Assembly: GCA_031274075.1 (NCBI GenBank)
Contig: JAISQQ010000184.1
Location: forward strand, 1 to 8,084
DNA: 8,084 bases
Source: Accumulibacter sp.
Lineage (GTDB): Bacteria; Pseudomonadota; Gammaproteobacteria; Burkholderiales; Rhodocyclaceae
Direction: 5' to 3'
Shown here: in pieces, positions 5,889 through 8,084 of the stretch
Numbering within the stretch: position 1 is the first letter of the stretch
Layout of the letters: every line of letters begins with the position of its first letter
Translations under genes and position numbers: made by a program
The notes under the pieces: generated by a model
Seen by the model: only the letters and a program-made list of their open reading frames with translations
Told to the model about the DNA's origin: nothing
Database searches by the model: none

Positions 5889-7178
5889 ATGAACATGAAG
5901 CAACCCTCCACCTGGACCAAGACCATCGTCGCCTCGATGACCAGCTACATCGACGCCGGCTCCATCGTCGCCGGCGCGGCCGGCCTCAGCCTGTGGGAAG
6001 CCTACCTCAACTTGGGCAGCGTGCACATCGGCCTGCTGGCGGCTTTCAGCTCCAACGCCATCTCCGCCGCCCTTGGCGCGCTGGTCGGCGGCTACATCTG
6101 CGACCGCTACGGCCGCAAGCTCGTGTATACCTACGATCTCGTCCTTTACATGCTGGGCATGCTGTGCGTCGTATTCGCGGTGAACTTCCCCATGCTGTTC
6201 GCCGGCTACTGCATCGTCGGGCTTTCCGTGGGAGCGGACGTGGTCGCTTCCTGGACGCTGATCGCCGAAAACGCCCCGGCCAAAAACCGGGCGCGGCACT
6301 GCGGGTCCGCCCAGGTAGCCTGGGCGCTGGGGCCTGCCGTGGTGCTGATCATGTCCGTCTTTCTGGGCGGGCTGGGGCTGCTCGGCAACCGTATCGTGTT
6401 CGCGCATCTCATCGTCGTGGCCCTGGTGACCTGGATCCTGCGTCTCAAGATGCCGGAATCCGCCAGCTGGATCGCCAACAAGGAAAAGGAACAGGAACTC
6501 ATCGCCAGGGGACTCTGGCGCAAGCCTCGCATGCGTGATCTTTTCATCGGCGCCAACCTCAAGGGCGTGCTCTTCCTGCTCGGCGTATATACCATATGGA
6601 ACCTGTGCGCGGGTACCATGGGTTTCTTCCTGCCCTATATCTACGAAAAGGTCGGGGGCGTCGACAACGTCACCGCCAACGCCCTGACCGTCGGCCTGTT
6701 CCTGACCTCGGCCGTTTCGACCGTGTTCATTTTCATGCGCCTGGCCGACACTTGCAGCCGCCGCGCCATCTACGGCACGGTCGCCTGCCTGTTCATCGCC
6801 GCCTGGTCCATCTTCCTGCTGCCCGAGCAATCGCTGACCATGCCTCTGCTGATTGCCTTTGCCGTCCTCGTGGGCATCAACAACGGCTCCGGACAGCAAG
6901 CGTTCTACCAGATGTGGGGGAGCGAACTGTTCCCCGCCCGTTACCGGGCTTCCGCGCAGGGTGTGCTCTTTTTCTCGGCGAGGATATTCCTCGGTCTCTG
7001 GAGCCTGTGCCTGCCGGTCATCAGCGAAGCCTACGGTTTCAAGGTGGCCGCCATCTTCCTGGTCGCCTTTGCCACGATCAGCATGCTGATCGGGACGATT
7101 TTCAATCCGGATACGAGCGGCAAGACGCTGGAGCAGATCGAGGAGGAACGGTACGGCTCCGTGGGCGCCGGGCCGTAG
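5889..7178 (+). CDS. MFS sugar-porter-type transporter, probable L-rhamnose permease
   Basis: The 429-residue integral membrane protein is made of hydrophobic helices consistent with the 12-segment major facilitator fold. Family marks are GGYICDRYGRK (67-77, the loop 2-3 motif with D72-R-x-G-R-K), PESASWI (189-195, equivalent to PESPRWL of sugar porters, after helix 6), a degenerate second loop motif RLADTCSRR in the C-terminal half, and a tail NPDTSGKTLEQIEEE (from 406) equivalent to the sugar-porter PETKGxxLEEIE end. It has no resemblance to the E. coli RhaT family. Lying between rhaD and rhaM in the same operon, 29 bases after rhaD, it most likely imports L-rhamnose by cation symport; this resembles the MFS-type rhamnose permeases proposed by comparative genomics (called RhaY there), but substrate and equivalence are inferred. 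A role in exporting L-lactaldehyde or propanediol is less likely. Confidence 0.88.
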   Translation: MNMKQPSTWTKTIVASMTSYIDAGSIVAGAAGLSLWEAYLNLGSVHIGLLAAFSSNAISAALGALVGGYICDRYGRKLVYTYDLVLYMLGMLCVVFAVNFPMLFAGYCIVGLSVGADVVASWTLIAENAPAKNRARHCGSAQVAWALGPAVVLIMSVFLGGLGLLGNRIVFAHLIVVALVTWILRLKMPESASWIANKEKEQELIARGLWRKPRMRDLFIGANLKGVLFLLGVYTIWNLCAGTMGFFLPYIYEKVGGVDNVTANALTVGLFLTSAVSTVFIFMRLADTCSRRAIYGTVACLFIAAWSIFLLPEQSLTMPLLIAFAVLVGINNGSGQQAFYQMWGSELFPARYRASAQGVLFFSARIFLGLWSLCLPVISEAYGFKVAAIFLVAFATISMLIGTIFNPDTSGKTLEQIEEERYGSVGAGP

Positions 7179-7183
7179 GGACC

Positions 7184-7234
7184 GGCACGGGACGCGGTTC
7201 CGTAAACGCGGGCCGAGGGCCGCCGCCTCGTGCC
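7184..7234 (+). repeat. Inverted repeat between transporter gene and rhaM
   Basis: GGCACG (7184-7189) is complementary to CGTGCC (7229-7234), closing a GC-rich loop that contains a further short GGCC-rich segment. It fills most of the 81-base gap. It could form an intercistronic structure, but GC-rich DNA yields such 6-bp pairs by chance fairly often. Confidence 0.3.
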
Positions 7235-7259
7235 CGCCGAACAGAGAAAGGTATGTGAT

Positions 7260-7577
7260 ATGGAACGCTACGCATGGAAAGCGTATGTCAATGAAGGCAT
7301 GCTGGACGAATACGTACGCCGGCACGCGGCCGTTTGGCCGAAGATGCGGGACGCACTGAAAGAGGCCGGAATAGTCAACTATTCCATCTGGAACACGGGC
7401 AACGAGCTGTTCGGCTACTATGAATGCGAAAAAGGCGCGGACCATGCCGCCGAGGTGCAGGCGAAAAGCATTGTGGTCGCCATGTGGAACGATTACATGA
7501 AAGACGTCATGACCATGAACATGGACCCGGCAACCGGCGCGCAACCGAAAATGAACGAGGTGTTTTACCTGCCGTAG
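7260..7577 (+). CDS. rhaM: L-rhamnose mutarotase
   Basis: It interconverts the alpha and beta anomers of L-rhamnose, feeding the isomerase with the anomer it uses. The 105-residue protein matches E. coli RhaM (104) in length and has Y18 and H22 at the same numbers as the active-site residues there, in the segment EYVRRHAAVWP (17-27). The C-terminus NEVFYLP is the family hallmark, and W-x-x-YMKDVM near the middle matches the WWKYMTDVM region. The start at 7260 is chosen because AAAGG (7247-7251) lies 8 bases upstream and residue 1 then agrees with the family; an in-frame GTG at 7230 would add 10 residues. It is the last gene of the operon, and its stop codon forms the beginning of a 61-bp direct repeat. 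Confidence 0.96.
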   Translation: MERYAWKAYVNEGMLDEYVRRHAAVWPKMRDALKEAGIVNYSIWNTGNELFGYYECEKGADHAAEVQAKSIVVAMWNDYMKDVMTMNMDPATGAQPKMNEVFYLP

Positions 7578-7636
7578 TCCATCCTTTCGGCGGCGAAGCC
7601 GGCGCTGATACGCTTCGGCGCAGGGGCGATCAAGCA
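7576..7636 (+). repeat. 61-bp direct repeat, copy 1
   Basis: It begins AGTCCATCC and ends GATCAAGCA, starting with the last two bases of the rhaM stop codon. It matches the second copy at 58 of 61 positions. It contains the small stem CGGC-GAA-GCCG and the left arm of a longer stem (7613-7656). Confidence 0.9.
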
Positions 7637-7656
7637 TGCGGCGCTCCGCGCCGAAG
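7613..7656 (+). terminator. Possible end-of-operon stem-loop
   Basis: CTTCGGCGC (7613-7621) pairs perfectly with GCGCCGAAG (7648-7656) over 26 bases, and within it CGGCGC (7639-7644) can alternatively pair with GCGCCG (7648-7653) around a TCC loop. Only three T residues follow shortly after (7658-7660), so intrinsic termination is uncertain; 3'-end protection is an alternative. Confidence 0.35.
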
Positions 7657-7743
7657 GTTTACGACCTGCAGATTGCATCCGCCCTGCAAAACCGCCGGAC
7701 GGCGACCTTCGGCCTTGTCCAGCCTACGCGCCTAAACGGGCAA

Positions 7744-7813
7744 CAGGTGACAGGATTCTGCGGTGCGAAGCGCCGGTAACTCCTGACATCTGTCACCTGC
7801 AAGCTGATACCTG
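7744..7813. repeat. Cluster of CAGGTnnCAG words in inverted orientation
   Basis: CAGGTGACAG (7744-7753) is exactly mirrored by CTGTCACCTG (7790-7799), and a related mirrored word CTGATACCTG (7804-7813, 8 of 10 identical) follows 14 bases further on. The perfect pair can form a 10-bp stem with a 36-base loop. The arrangement looks like a small dispersed intergenic repeat, though no genome comparison was possible. Confidence 0.5.
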
Positions 7814-7817
7814 AACC

Positions 7818-7878
7818 AGTCCATCCTTTCGGCGGCAAAACCGGCGCTGATACACTTCGGCGCAGGGGCGATCAAGCA
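7818..7878 (+). repeat. 61-bp direct repeat, copy 2
   Basis: It starts AGTCCATCC and ends GATCAAGCA, 242 bases after copy 1. The three differences from copy 1 are all G to A on this strand, two of them in the small CGGC-GAA-GCCG stem, which is weakened. The partner of the longer stem in copy 1 (GCGCCGAAG) is absent after this copy. Confidence 0.9.
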
Positions 7879-7905
7879 GCAAGGAGGGTGAGGCGGATGG
7901 CGTGT

Positions 7906-8084
7906 TCAGTGCCGGGGCGTTTCGAATATGGCCTCCAGCGAAGGGGCCATGAGCACCGCTTCACACCAGCCCTCCAGTTCGGCCGGGGTCGCGCCCGCGA
8001 GCCGTTCGGTCACCGCGGGCGGCAAGGGACCGAAGCGGCGCTCCAGTTGCCTGCTCAGGATACGGGCTTCACCTCGGGCTTCGC
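7906..8084 (-). CDS. C-terminal part of a DUF4351-domain protein, probably Rpn/PD-(D/E)XK nuclease-transposase family (5' end outside window)
   Basis: Reading leftward from 8082 the frame gives 58 residues and a TGA at 7906-7908. The start EARGEARILSRQLERRFG, then PLPPAV, AELEGWCEAVL and SLEAIF, follows the DUF4351 pattern: a charged repeat rich in G-E/G-R, then LLxRQLxRRFGPLP and a last helix ending LExxF. In complete proteins this domain follows an N-terminal PD-(D/E)XK domain of the Rpn (recombination-promoting nuclease) or transposase-like type, which would lie beyond base 8084. Only the tail is visible, so nuclease residues cannot be checked. The gene is convergent with the rhamnose operon and unrelated to it. 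A plus-strand frame with a strong ribosome binding site overlaps it antisense and is judged a shadow. Confidence 0.75.
   Translation of the reverse strand, partial: EARGEARILSRQLERRFGPLPPAVTERLAGATPAELEGWCEAVLMAPSLEAIFETPRH

Larger units (their letters stand above)
7578..7905. other. Non-coding, repeat-rich region after the rhamnose operon
   Basis: No gene is supported here. The region holds two copies of a 61-bp direct repeat, a 9-bp stem that could end the operon transcript, and a group of related CAGGTnnCAG words in inverted orientation. It separates rhaM from a minus-strand gene that enters from the right, so the two transcripts converge in it. Between the repeat copies (7637-7817) no open frame of meaningful length is seen. 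Confidence 0.65.

Noticed and set aside
5883..7637. 584-codon minus-strand open frame opposite the transporter gene and rhaM
   Set aside because: It is fully antisense to two genes with clear family motifs. Its translation is rich in Gly, His, Gln, Arg and Asp without any recognisable domain, as expected from the complement of GC-rich codons.
1..8084. CRISPR array, tRNA, rRNA or riboswitch
   Set aside because: I saw no regularly spaced repeats with unique spacers, no cloverleaf-like segment, and no conserved riboswitch core in the leaders; the short repeats found are tandem or paired only.

Overview
This window holds a complete L-rhamnose utilisation locus from a GC-rich bacterium. A DeoR-type repressor gene on the minus strand stands back to back with a five-gene plus-strand operon: rhaB (rhamnulokinase), rhaA (L-rhamnose isomerase), rhaD (rhamnulose-1-phosphate aldolase), an MFS sugar-porter gene and rhaM (L-rhamnose mutarotase). 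The catalytic and metal-binding residues known from the E. coli enzymes line up with constant offsets, so the pathway calls are firm. The host cannot be named from sequence alone. Clear Shine-Dalgarno sites, GC-rich codon use, an Rpn/DUF4351-type gene and an REP-like intergenic palindrome suggest a Gram-negative, proteobacteria-like genome, but this is inference.

Layout. Bases 1-897 carry the 3' part of a DUF4143-type AAA+ ATPase gene that enters from the left. Bases 898-1139 separate it from the convergent regulator gene and contain GC-rich palindromes. The DeoR-family gene occupies 1140-1895 (minus). The divergent control region, 1896-2252, contains a recognisable promoter for each direction, a word shared by both promoters, inverted repeats, an A-rich repeat block and a possible 22-codon leader ORF. 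The operon runs from 2253 to 7577 with gaps of 93, 4, 29 and 81 bases; the 93-base gap holds an 11-bp tandem repeat and a strong hairpin. Bases 7578-7905 are non-coding and repeat-rich: a 61-bp direct repeat (58/61 identical) begins at the last two bases of the rhaM stop codon and recurs 242 bases later. At the right edge, 7906-8084 (minus), is the C-terminal part of a DUF4351-domain protein.

How the genes work together. The MFS permease probably imports L-rhamnose. RhaM speeds anomer exchange so that RhaA receives its preferred form. RhaA makes L-rhamnulose, RhaB phosphorylates it and RhaD cleaves the product to dihydroxyacetone phosphate and L-lactaldehyde. No lactaldehyde dehydrogenase or reductase lies in the window, so that product must be handled by genes elsewhere. 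The DeoR-type protein presumably represses both divergent promoters and is released by a pathway sugar phosphate.

No wholly new biological system is evident. The parts worth a second look are the regulatory architecture of the divergent region, the tandem repeat at the rhaB stop codon, and the repeat-rich segment after rhaM next to a recombination-associated gene.
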